A stretch of DNA of 64,000 nt from Balneolaceae bacterium (lineage in GTDB: Bacteria > Bacteroidota > Rhodothermia > Balneolales > Balneolaceae), in NCBI GenBank assembly GCA_006969905.1, contig CP030887.1, positions 868,001-932,000 on the forward strand. Reading direction: 5' to 3'. The notes under the pieces are model-generated. The model worked only from the letters and a program-made list of their open reading frames with translations. It searched no databases and had not been told where the DNA came from. Of this stretch, positions 10,158 to 18,315 are shown piece by piece (position 1 is the stretch's first letter; the number at the start of each line of letters is the position of its first letter). The position numbers and the translations under genes are program-made.

Positions 10158-11183
10158 ATGCGACAAATAGTAAATACTAAAAACGGATCGTACGATGTGC
10201 TTCAGGTTCAGGAAGTTGCAGATTTAACGCCTAAGGAAGATGAACTGCTTATAGAGGTAAAAGCTGCAGGTTTAAACTTCGCTGATATACTTGCCCGAAA
10301 GGGGCAGTACCCTGATGGTCCTTCGAAGCCGTGCGTGATGGGATACGAAATTTCCGGCATAGTGAAAGAAGTTGGAGCAACCATCGATAAACAATGGATT
10401 GGTAAAGAAGTAATAGGGCTGTGCCGATTTAAAGGCCAGGCTGAACAGGTTTGCCTGAAAGAAAATCAGGTGTACGAAAAGCCGGAAAAACTTTCCTTTG
10501 AAGAAGCCGCTTCCATTCCCGTAACATACTTAACGGCCTGGGCTTTGTTAGTTGCAATGGGTGGATTAAAGAAAGGGGAATCGGTACTCATTCACAATGC
10601 CGGGGGCGGCGTTGGGTTGGCTCAATTAGATATTGCGAAACACATTGGAGCCAAAACCTATGGAACGGCAAGTGAAAGAAAACATGCATTTCTTATAGAG
10701 CGAGGATTGAACTTCCCTATTGACTACCGAAACAAAGACTGGTTTAAAGAACTGATGAAGCTTACGGATAAACGGGGAGTTGAACTGATCACTGATCCTT
10801 TGGGAGGTAAAGAATGGAAAAAAAGCTATAAAGCACTTCGTGCTACCGGGCGTTTAGGCATGTTCGGTATTTCCGTTGCCAGTAAAAATTCATCGGGTGG
10901 TTTTGGAGCAAAGCTTGAATTAATCAAGACCGTACTGGCTATGCCCACTTTTAAACCGCTTTCTTTATTAGATAAAAACCGAGGTGTTTTTGGGGTTAAT
11001 CTTGGTCATCTCTGGCATGAGCCGGATAAAGCAGCGCAATGGATGAAGGATATTCTGCAAGGCGTGGAAGATGGCTGGGTTCGGCCACATGTGGACAAAA
11101 CCTTTAGTTTTGAAGAAGCTGGAGAAGCCCATCGTTATATTGAAGAGCGGAAGAATATTGGTAAGGTGGTTTTGGTGAGTTGA
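10158..11183 (+). CDS. Zinc-independent quinone oxidoreductase / VAT-1-like medium-chain dehydrogenase
   Basis: The protein has 341 residues. It has the GroES-like N-terminal domain of the MDR superfamily (AAGLNFADILARKGQYPDGPSKPCVMGYEISG), then a Rossmann fold with the NADPH motif HNAGGGVGLAQLDIAKHIGA. Zn-ligand cysteines of alcohol dehydrogenases are absent, which places it with quinone oxidoreductases and VAT1-like proteins. These reduce quinones or enones with NADPH in the cytoplasm. It is transcribed alone, divergently from the histidine kinase, and followed by a REP-like hairpin. Confidence 0.88.
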   Translation: MRQIVNTKNGSYDVLQVQEVADLTPKEDELLIEVKAAGLNFADILARKGQYPDGPSKPCVMGYEISGIVKEVGATIDKQWIGKEVIGLCRFKGQAEQVCLKENQVYEKPEKLSFEEAASIPVTYLTAWALLVAMGGLKKGESVLIHNAGGGVGLAQLDIAKHIGAKTYGTASERKHAFLIERGLNFPIDYRNKDWFKELMKLTDKRGVELITDPLGGKEWKKSYKALRATGRLGMFGISVASKNSSGGFGAKLELIKTVLAMPTFKPLSLLDKNRGVFGVNLGHLWHEPDKAAQWMKDILQGVEDGWVRPHVDKTFSFEEAGEAHRYIEERKNIGKVVLVS

Positions 11184-11202
11184 CTTTGTTTTTCCTTTTC
11201 TT

Positions 11203-11226
11203 GTCATCCTGAACTTGTTTCAGGAT
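11203..11226. repeat. REP-like hairpin (GTCAT family)
   Basis: GTCATCCTGAAcTTGtTTCAGGAT contains the arms ATCCTGAA (11206-11213) and TTCAGGAT (11219-11226). It sits in the short gap between the quinone oxidoreductase and vsr, marking the left border of the defence cassette. It shares the 5' GTCAT(T)CCTG start with the hairpin at 2457-2480. Confidence 0.65.
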
Positions 11227-11252
11227 CTTATGGAAAGCCTCAAAAACTATTT

Positions 11253-11690
11253 ATGTCTGACGTTCACGATAAAGAAACCCGAAGCCACAACATGAGCCGG
11301 ATTTCAGGCAAGGATACAAAACCTGAAATGCTGGTCAGAAAATTCCTCCACGCAAACGGGTTCCGCTACAGCCTGCACCGTAAAGACCTGCCGGGAAAAC
11401 CAGATATTGTTCTCCCGAAATATAAAACGCTGATCTTTGTTCATGGCTGTTTCTGGCATGCCCATGAAGGTTGTAAGTACTTCAAAATTCCTAAAACCCG
11501 AACCCAATGGTGGAAAGAAAAGTTGTTAGCAAATCGTGAACGTGATCAAAAACATATTCAACAACTTAAAGAAATGGATTGGACAGTGATTGTTATTTGG
11601 GAGTGTGAGTTGAAACCGGATATATTCCAAGAAACTTTCGAACAATTAATTGAAGACTTAAAAGGAATTAATGCCTATTCCAGTAATTGA
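11253..11690 (+). CDS. vsr: Very short patch repair endonuclease Vsr
   Basis: The protein has 145 residues. The signature SRISGKDTKPEMLVRKFLH near the N-terminus is diagnostic. Catalytic and metal residues line up with the E. coli enzyme: D51 (GKPDIVLP), H64 and H69 (FVHGCFWHAH), with zinc-site candidates C66, H71, C74 and the Cys of WECEL. Vsr nicks 5' of the T in T:G mismatches that arise when 5-methylcytosine deaminates, so it protects the genome from the mutagenic cost of the adjacent methyltransferase. Its 3' end overlaps the methyltransferase start by 20 nt, indicating translational coupling. Confidence 0.95.
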   Translation: MSDVHDKETRSHNMSRISGKDTKPEMLVRKFLHANGFRYSLHRKDLPGKPDIVLPKYKTLIFVHGCFWHAHEGCKYFKIPKTRTQWWKEKLLANRERDQKHIQQLKEMDWTVIVIWECELKPDIFQETFEQLIEDLKGINAYSSN

Positions 11691-13179
11691 TTTATTTGCG
11701 GGCCCAGGTGGTTTAGGAGAGGGATTCAGTTCAGTATTTGATGAAGATGGTAATAGGGTTTTTAAAACCGCTCTTTCTGTCGAAATGGAAAAGTTTGCTC
11801 ATCAGACCCTAACTCTGAGAAGTTTTTATCGTCAATTTCTCCCTGATGAAGTTCCGGATGAATACTATGAAGTATTGAGGGGTGGACTATCAGTAGAAAA
11901 ATTATTTGAATTATTTCCTGAACAGGCAAATGCGTCCGAATATGAAGCAAAGAACTGGAAGCTTGGCTACGATGAAGACTCTGTTGATGAAACACTTCTT
12001 GATGAAGCTATTGCAGAACGGCTGAATGGAGAGAATGACTGGATTCTTACGGGGGGGCCACCGTGTCAGGCCTATTCGATTGTAGGTCGTTCACGTTTAC
12101 AAAGAACGGTTCTTGATGCTGAGGAAGATGAAAGGGTTGATTTGTACAAGCACTATCTGAGAATAATTGAAGAACACATGCCGTCAGTGTTTGTCATGGA
12201 AAATGTGAAGGGAATGATTTCTGCTAGGTCAAAAACGAATTCCATATTTGAAAAGATAATGGAAGACCTTAGGGCTCCGGGATACAAAGTTTTTTCATTG
12301 GTTAAAGAACCGGAAGAAGATTTGTTTTGCGATCCTGTTTTTGAGCCTCAGGACTTTGTTATTCGGTGCGAAGAGTATGGAGTTCCTCAGACCCGTCATC
12401 GGGTAATTTTATTAGGAATACGTGAGGATTTCTTTACCGTACCACCACAAGTGTTAAAAAAGCAACTAGAGGTTTCTATATCGGATGTAATTGATGACTT
12501 ACCACCAATCAGAAGCAGGCTTTCAAAACAGAATGATGACTGGAGTAACTGGATTGATAATGTGGGTGAAATTACGCTGAATGGCGTAATGTCTTCTCTG
12601 AATAAAAAAGTGGCTGATGAGATAAGAAAGTCTATTTATAGAATAAGAAAACCTCAGAATGGCTCAGGAGAAGAATTTGTCAAAGCAAGGGCTAATGCTA
12701 AAGTTATTTCATATGAGCGTGACTGGTTTCATGATGAAAGAATTGGTGGAGCGGCGAATCATAAATCCCGCGGTCATATGGGAAGTGATCTGCACCGTTA
12801 TCTTTTTGTTTCTGCTTTTGGTAAAGTAAAAAAAAGGTCTCCTAAACTAGAGGATTTTCCTGAAGCATTACTTCCTGCACATAAAAATGTTCAGGAAGCT
12901 CTAACGACTAAAAAGTTTGCTGATCGTTTCCGGGTACAATTAAAAAATGATCCGGCCAAAACTATTACAAGCCATATATCCAAGGATGGACATTATTATA
13001 TCCACTATGATCCTTCCCAGTGTCGTAGTTTAACAGTAAGAGAGGCTGCAAGAGTGCAGACTTTTCCAGATAACTATTATTTCTGTGGACCAAGGACATC
13101 ACAATATATTCAGGTAGGAAATGCTGTTCCGCCTTTATTAGCAAAAAAGATAGCTGAAATTGTACAAAAGCTTTTTTAA
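11671..13179 (+). CDS. C5-cytosine-specific DNA methyltransferase (Dcm family)
   Basis: The protein has 502 residues. Motif I is IDLFAGPGGLGEGF (about 6-19); motif IV has the catalytic Cys in GGPPCQAYSIVGRSR (C132). Also present are motif VI (VMENVKGM), motif VIII (QTRHRVILLGIRED) and motif X (QVGNAVPPLLAKKIA). It transfers a methyl group from SAM to C5 of cytosine in a target set by the variable region between motifs VIII and IX; the site cannot be read from sequence. The spacing between motifs I and IV is long (about 115 residues). It overlaps vsr by 20 nt and ends 4 nt from the stop of a convergent four-gene operon, so modification and the putative effector genes meet tail to tail. Confidence 0.95.
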   Translation: MPIPVIDLFAGPGGLGEGFSSVFDEDGNRVFKTALSVEMEKFAHQTLTLRSFYRQFLPDEVPDEYYEVLRGGLSVEKLFELFPEQANASEYEAKNWKLGYDEDSVDETLLDEAIAERLNGENDWILTGGPPCQAYSIVGRSRLQRTVLDAEEDERVDLYKHYLRIIEEHMPSVFVMENVKGMISARSKTNSIFEKIMEDLRAPGYKVFSLVKEPEEDLFCDPVFEPQDFVIRCEEYGVPQTRHRVILLGIREDFFTVPPQVLKKQLEVSISDVIDDLPPIRSRLSKQNDDWSNWIDNVGEITLNGVMSSLNKKVADEIRKSIYRIRKPQNGSGEEFVKARANAKVISYERDWFHDERIGGAANHKSRGHMGSDLHRYLFVSAFGKVKKRSPKLEDFPEALLPAHKNVQEALTTKKFADRFRVQLKNDPAKTITSHISKDGHYYIHYDPSQCRSLTVREAARVQTFPDNYYFCGPRTSQYIQVGNAVPPLLAKKIAEIVQKLF

Positions 13180-13183
13180 AAAT

Positions 13184-13930
13184 CTAACCAGCTAGCCATT
13201 GATCAAACTCACTTGGTAACAAATCTATAATTTGATTAACAGGGGCATCATATAAGTCATAGGTCATCGAGAGCTGTGGTACAATATCTCTTGCTAGTCT
13301 TTTCGCATTACCAGGCTCAGAATCTGAAAAAGTTCTTGGCTTAGGCTTCTTCTTTTGTTCATCAAAATATAGTTTTTTTGCAACTGTAAGAATTCTTTCA
13401 TTTGCAATAAAGTCTTGTCTAGACATTAACTGCTCAACAGCATCACCACTCTCATAAAGTGGATTAGACAACAAAAGAATCGAGTCCTCTTTTAATCGTT
13501 GCCATACAAGAACAGGAGTTAAAACCAAGTGTCGATAAAAACGCCAACTATTTTCAATTTCGGGAATGTATCGGTACTTACTTAAAATTTGCAAGCGATT
13601 ACTTTTAGCAGATTTTTTACAAACTTGATCAAAAAATAAAAGTGCCAACCAGGATAACATGCCTATTTCTTTTTCAACATGCTTACTTCTGAAAATTCCA
13701 AACAGATATTTGCCAAAATGATATCTGTTCTCAAACTCTTTATCCCTGTCAATATCGTAGCCTTCTCCAAACTCTGAGGTAAATTCATTATTGAAGAGAA
13801 TTTCATCAATTTCACTTCTGAGCTTTTCATTCCATTGAGTCAGTGGCGGATTATCTTTTAGCTTATCAAGAAGCTGCTCAAATCTTTGAAGTCCTGTCTT
13901 GTTAAACTCTCTTATTCTGACATTCGCCAT
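13184..13930 (-). CDS. Unrecognised helical protein in defence operon (about 248 aa)
   Basis: I do not recognise a domain with confidence. It may belong to one of the DUF families seen next to C5 methyltransferases (DUF6339 is a guess from memory, not tested). The protein is predicted soluble and mostly helical, with Trp/Tyr-rich blocks (YIPEIENSWRFYRHLVLTP, VLVWQRLKED). There is no signal peptide, membrane segment, Walker motif or clear PD-(D/E)XK triad. ATG at 13930 is favoured; a GTG at 13942 would overlap the upstream stop by 7 nt. It is the last gene of the GHKL operon. A role as effector or partner of the ATPase is inference from position. Confidence 0.7.
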   Translation of the reverse strand: MANVRIREFNKTGLQRFEQLLDKLKDNPPLTQWNEKLRSEIDEILFNNEFTSEFGEGYDIDRDKEFENRYHFGKYLFGIFRSKHVEKEIGMLSWLALLFFDQVCKKSAKSNRLQILSKYRYIPEIENSWRFYRHLVLTPVLVWQRLKEDSILLLSNPLYESGDAVEQLMSRQDFIANERILTVAKKLYFDEQKKKPKPRTFSDSEPGNAKRLARDIVPQLSMTYDLYDAPVNQIIDLLPSEFDQWLAG

Positions 13931-13935
13931 TATAC

Positions 13936-14733
13936 TCACCACTTTTTGTCTAAAAACTTTTCAAGCAGCGTCCTGTTGCCAAACCATTTTTCGTCTGAAA
14001 ATTTGCGTACAGCCTGCTCTGCTAATTCACTTAATTTTAATTTGTCTTTCCAATCCTCATCATCTGGCATCGACCATCTTAATTTTCTGTCACAAAACTT
14101 AATCCACCTGTAAGCTTGTGAGCGCTCATCAATCTCTTCCAAGGAACCAAACCGTAAGAAAATACCATTCAATAATTCTCTTACTATAGCTGGTAAAATA
14201 AAGGCATGAACCCTGATATCTGTTTTTATATCATATAAATCTGCAAAATCTTTATTAATATAAATTTCAGGGTTCTGTTCATCTTCCCAATCTATTTGCC
14301 AAATTAATCCGCCTATTGCATTACTAAAACTAAAACTTAAAAAATTTTTTTGGATCTCTTTATCTTCTTCTGATCTGGTTGCTTTAAAAAACTTAGTAGC
14401 TGATAATATCTGACCGTCATTCCCATCAAGAGAAGGCAGAAGTTTAAGGCGAAAAGAAGGATTGGAATTCTCAGGAAAATCATCGATAAAAATATCATTC
14501 TCCGGTTTTGGGTTAATTAATTTCTGTCTGTAGTACATTCCCTTATAAAGAGCTTCCAAAACCAATACTTGGTCACCTATAAGGCTTATTTTATCCAAAT
14601 CCAGATACAATTTGATGCGTATTTGATCATTATCATGGCTCTCGATCGAGACATGACAATCCCTCTGCCGGATCGTGCCGCGATCAGTATAGTTATATGT
14701 CGCCTTTCTGCTTTTTTTCAATACGATATTCAT
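13936..14733 (-). CDS. Unrecognised protein of GHKL-ATPase defence operon (265 aa)
   Basis: No known domain is recognised. The N-terminal half looks beta-rich (alternating hydrophobic strands such as QIRIKLYLDLDKISLIGDQ). The C-terminal half looks helical and charged, ending in FGNRTLLEKFLDKKW. There is no secretion signal. It starts 1 nt after the ATPase gene stop and ends next to the start of the 248-residue gene, so the three are tightly coupled. Base composition is visibly A+T richer than the housekeeping genes. It could be an adaptor or nuclease of unrecognised fold; this is inference from context only. Confidence 0.72.
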   Translation of the reverse strand: MNIVLKKSRKATYNYTDRGTIRQRDCHVSIESHDNDQIRIKLYLDLDKISLIGDQVLVLEALYKGMYYRQKLINPKPENDIFIDDFPENSNPSFRLKLLPSLDGNDGQILSATKFFKATRSEEDKEIQKNFLSFSFSNAIGGLIWQIDWEDEQNPEIYINKDFADLYDIKTDIRVHAFILPAIVRELLNGIFLRFGSLEEIDERSQAYRWIKFCDRKLRWSMPDDEDWKDKLKLSELAEQAVRKFSDEKWFGNRTLLEKFLDKKW

Positions 14734-14734
14734 A

Positions 14735-16648
14735 TCAGGCTACCTCAGGTTCAATTAGTAAACATCGAATTTCTAAATCTCTGTTCTCGTCAAAACCGAC
14801 AACTGTAACAGAGAATTTTTTCCCTGTAACTTCAACTAAAAGAGTATTTTCTACACGGGCAATAGCTTCAGTACTTTCACTAGTGATCTCAAATTGAGTG
14901 GTATCTGATAAATCAAAATCCAATGGATTATATTTCGATATTCCACCTCCTGTTGTCTTGTAATAGCCCGTTTCAATCTTGATTCTGAATGGAATTTCAA
15001 TCAATCCTGAATCAAAAAGCATTTCAATATCCCTTGACTGCTTAACTTTAAAGCCACCCATTATTTTTGAAAAAACAAATGGACTTGACGAGTGTGATTT
15101 TGGATCAGGATCTGGATCAGAACTAGTAGCACCTTTCTTTCCTCCGGTTTTTCTCTCAGGTATTGTAAATATTTCAGGTAGTACATTTTCAATTTTTTGA
15201 TCTTCTGCAACACCCGCCAAGATATTATAAAAATCACTAACAGAACTCTTTATTAGTCTTAATGGTGTATCATCCTCTTCTTTAAAGCTTCCATTTTCAT
15301 AAAGTGTTTTATAAACCCATCTTTCATGTCCTGGGTCTTCAGCGTACTTAAGAAAATCTGACAGTTCTTCATCAGTCACATATAAAAAGGCGACAGAAAA
15401 AGGCTTTATTATTCCTCCCCCTTCGTTATTAATAAGAAGCTTATCCCGAATATAATGTGTACTTCTCTTCAATTCTGATTGTTCATCATTTTTAACAAAA
15501 AGATGAAAACGTGAGCTTTTTATTTCTTCCTGACCTGTATCTTGATTTTGAGTTTTTACTTTAACCGGTATGGTTGCGCCAACCATTTTTCCGGATGCAA
15601 AATTGGTTTGCATTTTTTCGAGATCAACTTTGTCAAAATCTTCTTTAACTATACCTCTTTTCCGAATTTTCCCCAAGCCTGTACCATCTACAGTATAAGG
15701 TATCCCGGAATCTAGCAAGTCCAGCATTTCTTTCGCATTAGTAATTAGCTCTCGATCTATTGCACTCTCTAAATATTCATTTGAAACAGAGATTACATTT
15801 TCAGTATCAATAATTAATTCTTTTTTAAAATCATAAACTTCAACTTGAAGCTGCCCTCTCATTAATGGAACGTAAAATTCTTTTAATACTGATTCTATAA
15901 CTGAATTGAAATTTATTTCATCATCAATTGAGGGTATAATTACTGAAAGGCCTGTTTCATTAGTCCTTTTCAGGTTGAAATCATTTCGTATTTTTTCAAG
16001 AATTTTTTGATTTTCTTTATCATCATAGGGCCAAATTTGTTCATTTTCACTTTTCTTACCGTAACGGGCATACCCCTTAAACTGGCGCTTGGCAAAGGAA
16101 TGATATTTTAATTGAGAATATCCAATTAGCAGCCCTTCTGGATTTTCCTGACGTATTGTATGGGCAAAAAATGTATTGATATTAGAAGAAGTACTAAGTG
16201 TGATTTTCCCAACACCATGACTTCCCCCGCTACCTTTTCTTTTATCCGACAATCCTTCTGACCACCAAAAGCCTATAAAATTACCCGATACAGGGTTCTC
16301 ATGTTCGTCATATGACATGTTATTAATTGGGCCTGTTAGTCCCTCCGTATTAAAATCTTCAATTACAAGACAACGTTGAGCTTTTGAGGGCAGAGAAATT
16401 CCACATGATTTTAAATGCTTTTCTAAGCTATGATCTTCCCCCTTGAAATATTCTTCCAAGCTATCTTTTGTAATTTTGTTAAATGAAAAACTAATTCTTA
16501 CAGGCTTTTCTCTACTTACTTCCGCATCAAGACTGTTTTGAATTGATTCCCTTACAAGAGCTTGAGCTTTAGTTTGATGATCAAAGAATCTATCTAGCTT
16601 TGACTGCTGTCTGGTTTCATTTGGTGCTAATTCCGGGATTATCCACAT
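14735..16648 (-). CDS. GHKL (MORC/paraMORC or MutL-like) ATPase, defence-associated
   Basis: The protein has 637 residues. The GHKL Bergerat fold is readable: N box LVRESIQNSLDA (E34, N38, D41), a G1-like box LVIEDFNTEGLTG (D98, G103), the glycine-rich ATP lid KGSGGSHGVGKITLS (about 138-152) and the later TGLSVIIPSIDD strand. The GxxHGxGK lid is of the type described for prokaryotic MORC/paraMORC ATPases linked to restriction-modification. An S5-like transducer region presumably follows. Residues about 525-637 appear to be a C-terminal beta-sandwich. Such ATPases clamp and remodel DNA. It follows the 75-residue gene by 2 nt and precedes the 265-residue gene by 1 nt. No helicase or nuclease domain is fused. 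Confidence 0.88.
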   Translation of the reverse strand: MWIIPELAPNETRQQSKLDRFFDHQTKAQALVRESIQNSLDAEVSREKPVRISFSFNKITKDSLEEYFKGEDHSLEKHLKSCGISLPSKAQRCLVIEDFNTEGLTGPINNMSYDEHENPVSGNFIGFWWSEGLSDKRKGSGGSHGVGKITLSTSSNINTFFAHTIRQENPEGLLIGYSQLKYHSFAKRQFKGYARYGKKSENEQIWPYDDKENQKILEKIRNDFNLKRTNETGLSVIIPSIDDEINFNSVIESVLKEFYVPLMRGQLQVEVYDFKKELIIDTENVISVSNEYLESAIDRELITNAKEMLDLLDSGIPYTVDGTGLGKIRKRGIVKEDFDKVDLEKMQTNFASGKMVGATIPVKVKTQNQDTGQEEIKSSRFHLFVKNDEQSELKRSTHYIRDKLLINNEGGGIIKPFSVAFLYVTDEELSDFLKYAEDPGHERWVYKTLYENGSFKEEDDTPLRLIKSSVSDFYNILAGVAEDQKIENVLPEIFTIPERKTGGKKGATSSDPDPDPKSHSSSPFVFSKIMGGFKVKQSRDIEMLFDSGLIEIPFRIKIETGYYKTTGGGISKYNPLDFDLSDTTQFEITSESTEAIARVENTLLVEVTGKKFSVTVVGFDENRDLEIRCLLIEPEVA

Positions 16649-16651
16649 AAA

Positions 16652-16879
16652 CTATTTTCTCAATTTAAATTTTGCTCTGCTATCACTATCTGCATCAATA
16701 AACTTTCGTTTCATGCTTTTTACTTCTTCATCAATGGCATAAAAAATTTTCCGATAATCGGATTCATCATATTCGTAATTTCTTTTGTTTGACAAATTTC
16801 CAATCAATTGGATTTGTTTTAATGCATTATTCACTCTTTTTTCTGCTAAGTCAATAAATTTTGTTTGTTTGTTTCGCAT
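16652..16879 (-). CDS. Small helical protein heading the GHKL defence operon (75 aa)
   Basis: The protein has 75 residues and is Lys/Arg-rich and helical, with a central segment IGNLSNKRNYEYDESDYRKI. No family is recognised. It ends 2 nt before the ATPase start and is the first gene of the operon, so it could be a regulator or small subunit. The start ATG (16877-16879) follows an A/T-rich leader. The tight packing with three larger genes supports it as real despite its size. Confidence 0.7.
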   Translation of the reverse strand: MRNKQTKFIDLAEKRVNNALKQIQLIGNLSNKRNYEYDESDYRKIFYAIDEEVKSMKRKFIDADSDSRAKFKLRK

Positions 16880-17250
16880 TCGAAAATATTTTGAGGAGAA
16901 TATTTTTTTGATGTGTTCTAAATAAACAAAATATAGTCAACATATGAAAATTATATCTACATAATTAATAAAATTTGATGCATAGGATTTATATGTGATA
17001 TAAAATGATTGTGTTCTGCTTTATTTTTATGGCCCTTGTGTTTCCTTACCACGAGCTTTTTCCCATGTAAGATAAAATTTTGTTGTCAGGGTATCGGATA
17101 GAGAAGCTATCTAATAACAAAATAAATGGTTCTTTTAGCCTAAAACCTCCAAAACTTCACACATTATTTATATTATCTGTGCATCATTCGGTACATCTTT
17201 AGGTGTGCTATAGATGCGCTTTTTGTTTACATATAAAAAGGGAGGTTTCC
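16880..17250. other. A+T-rich intergenic region between divergent operons (371 bp)
   Basis: It holds the start regions of the minus-strand defence operon and the plus-strand cytochrome gene. No ORF, RNA gene or strong hairpin was seen. The part nearest the defence operon (16880-16990) is extremely A/T-rich. The part nearest the cytochrome ends in an unusually clear Shine-Dalgarno, AAAAGGGAGGTTTCC, immediately before ATG 17251. I cannot assign promoters with confidence. Confidence 0.5.
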
Positions 17251-17703
17251 ATGAAAAAGCAACTTGTACTCTGTTTATCGATCTTGTTGTTATGGAATTA
17301 CGGGTGTCGCCAAACAGATAAAACCACTTCCGATTACAAGAATGCTGCCATCAATTATGAACAGCTTGATTTAAAGCGGGGCGAAAATATTGTTCAAACC
17401 GTTTGTAACAGTTGTCATGATCCATCTGCCGAAAAGACTAATCGCATTGCGCCTCCCTTGGAGCTGGCAAAGCGTAATTACCTTGCCGTGACCAATACCG
17501 AAGAGGAGTTCGTAAAAAAAATGGTGCGGTTCATCATGAATCCTACAGAAGAGGAGGCTGAGCTACACCAGGATGTGGAAGAATACGGGCTTATGGATCC
17601 TTTGGGTTACTCATTAACTGATATTCAAAGCGTTGCGGTATATATTTACCGTACTGAACTTGAATGGCCCGAATGGATGGATGAAGAGGGTGGCCAGGAA
17701 TAA
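17251..17703 (+). CDS. Small exported mono-heme cytochrome c-like protein
   Basis: The protein has 150 residues from ATG 17251. That start is chosen over an upstream in-frame ATG at 17203 because of the GGGAGG ribosome-binding site just before it and the signal sequence MKKQLVLCLSILLLWNYGC. The Cys at 19 could be lipidated, though NYGC is a poor lipobox. One heme-attachment motif is present (QTVCNSCHD), and a Met in GLMDPLGYSLTD may be the axial ligand. Class I-like cytochromes of this size shuttle electrons in the periplasm. It stands alone, convergent with a DUF1643 gene. Confidence 0.82.
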   Translation: MKKQLVLCLSILLLWNYGCRQTDKTTSDYKNAAINYEQLDLKRGENIVQTVCNSCHDPSAEKTNRIAPPLELAKRNYLAVTNTEEEFVKKMVRFIMNPTEEEAELHQDVEEYGLMDPLGYSLTDIQSVAVYIYRTELEWPEWMDEEGGQE

Positions 17704-17722
17704 CGGCCCTGGTTCTAATACG

Positions 17723-17758
17723 GCCTGAAAAGAAACGGGTATTATCTTGATTTCAGGC
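17723..17758. terminator. Possible bidirectional terminator between convergent genes
   Basis: GCCTGAAA (17723-17730) and TTTCAGGC (17751-17758) form an 8-bp stem with a 20-nt loop. The right arm lies inside the 3' end of the minus-strand gene. There is no strong T tract, so confidence is low. Confidence 0.3.
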
Positions 17759-18278
17759 TTTCTATATAGCGGCTCAGGTTGAATGCGTCCATTGTGGATT
17801 CCTTTCGCAGATAGAGGGGATGATGCGGATGCCCTGCTTTAGAAATATTGCCGCGGGTATAGTATTTGCACTCGTTTGCCTCCAATACTTTATTGATATC
17901 TTTCAGGCAGCGGTATAAGTAGGTTCGCTTCTCAATAAGGGTTCCCCATGCACACCAAACATCCAATCCATTTGGTAATTCATGCAAGAGTTTTTCAATT
18001 GCCCCAACATTCTTATCATGAATTTTCTTCTGAAAACCTTTGTGCATTCTATCCGGGTTTGTAGCCCGTTGAGGATAAAGGTTGAACATCAGCCACCCAT
18101 CATAACCTTTCTCCAAAGCAAACCGTGCTACTGATGCTACGGTAGGGTCTAAATTATTAGGCACTGCCGTGCTTGGATTTATGCCAAAACAAATAAGGGG
18201 GGTTTGGCCTTCCTGCCCAAGAGAATAGCGGGTAAGGGGCTCGTCATGATGATAGATCCAGGGTTTGTCGGGGAACAA
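17742..18278 (-). CDS. DUF1643 domain-containing protein
   Basis: The protein has 178 residues. It carries the DUF1643 hallmarks: LICFGINPSTAVPNNLDPTV near the N-terminus, GYDGWLMFNLYPQRATNPDRM in the middle, WCAWGTLIEKR, and the C-terminal GHPHHPLYLRK. No enzymatic function is established. The fold is often compared to uracil-DNA-glycosylase-like proteins because of the GxNPS segment and terminal His motif; that is inference. It lies 37 nt downstream of hutG on the same strand and may be read through from the hut operon. Confidence 0.85.
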   Translation of the reverse strand: MFPDKPWIYHHDEPLTRYSLGQEGQTPLICFGINPSTAVPNNLDPTVASVARFALEKGYDGWLMFNLYPQRATNPDRMHKGFQKKIHDKNVGAIEKLLHELPNGLDVWCAWGTLIEKRTYLYRCLKDINKVLEANECKYYTRGNISKAGHPHHPLYLRKESTMDAFNLSRYIESLKSR

Positions 18279-18315
18279 GAGGCTTTTTTCTAAGTTTTAA
18301 TGAGAAGAGGGCATT

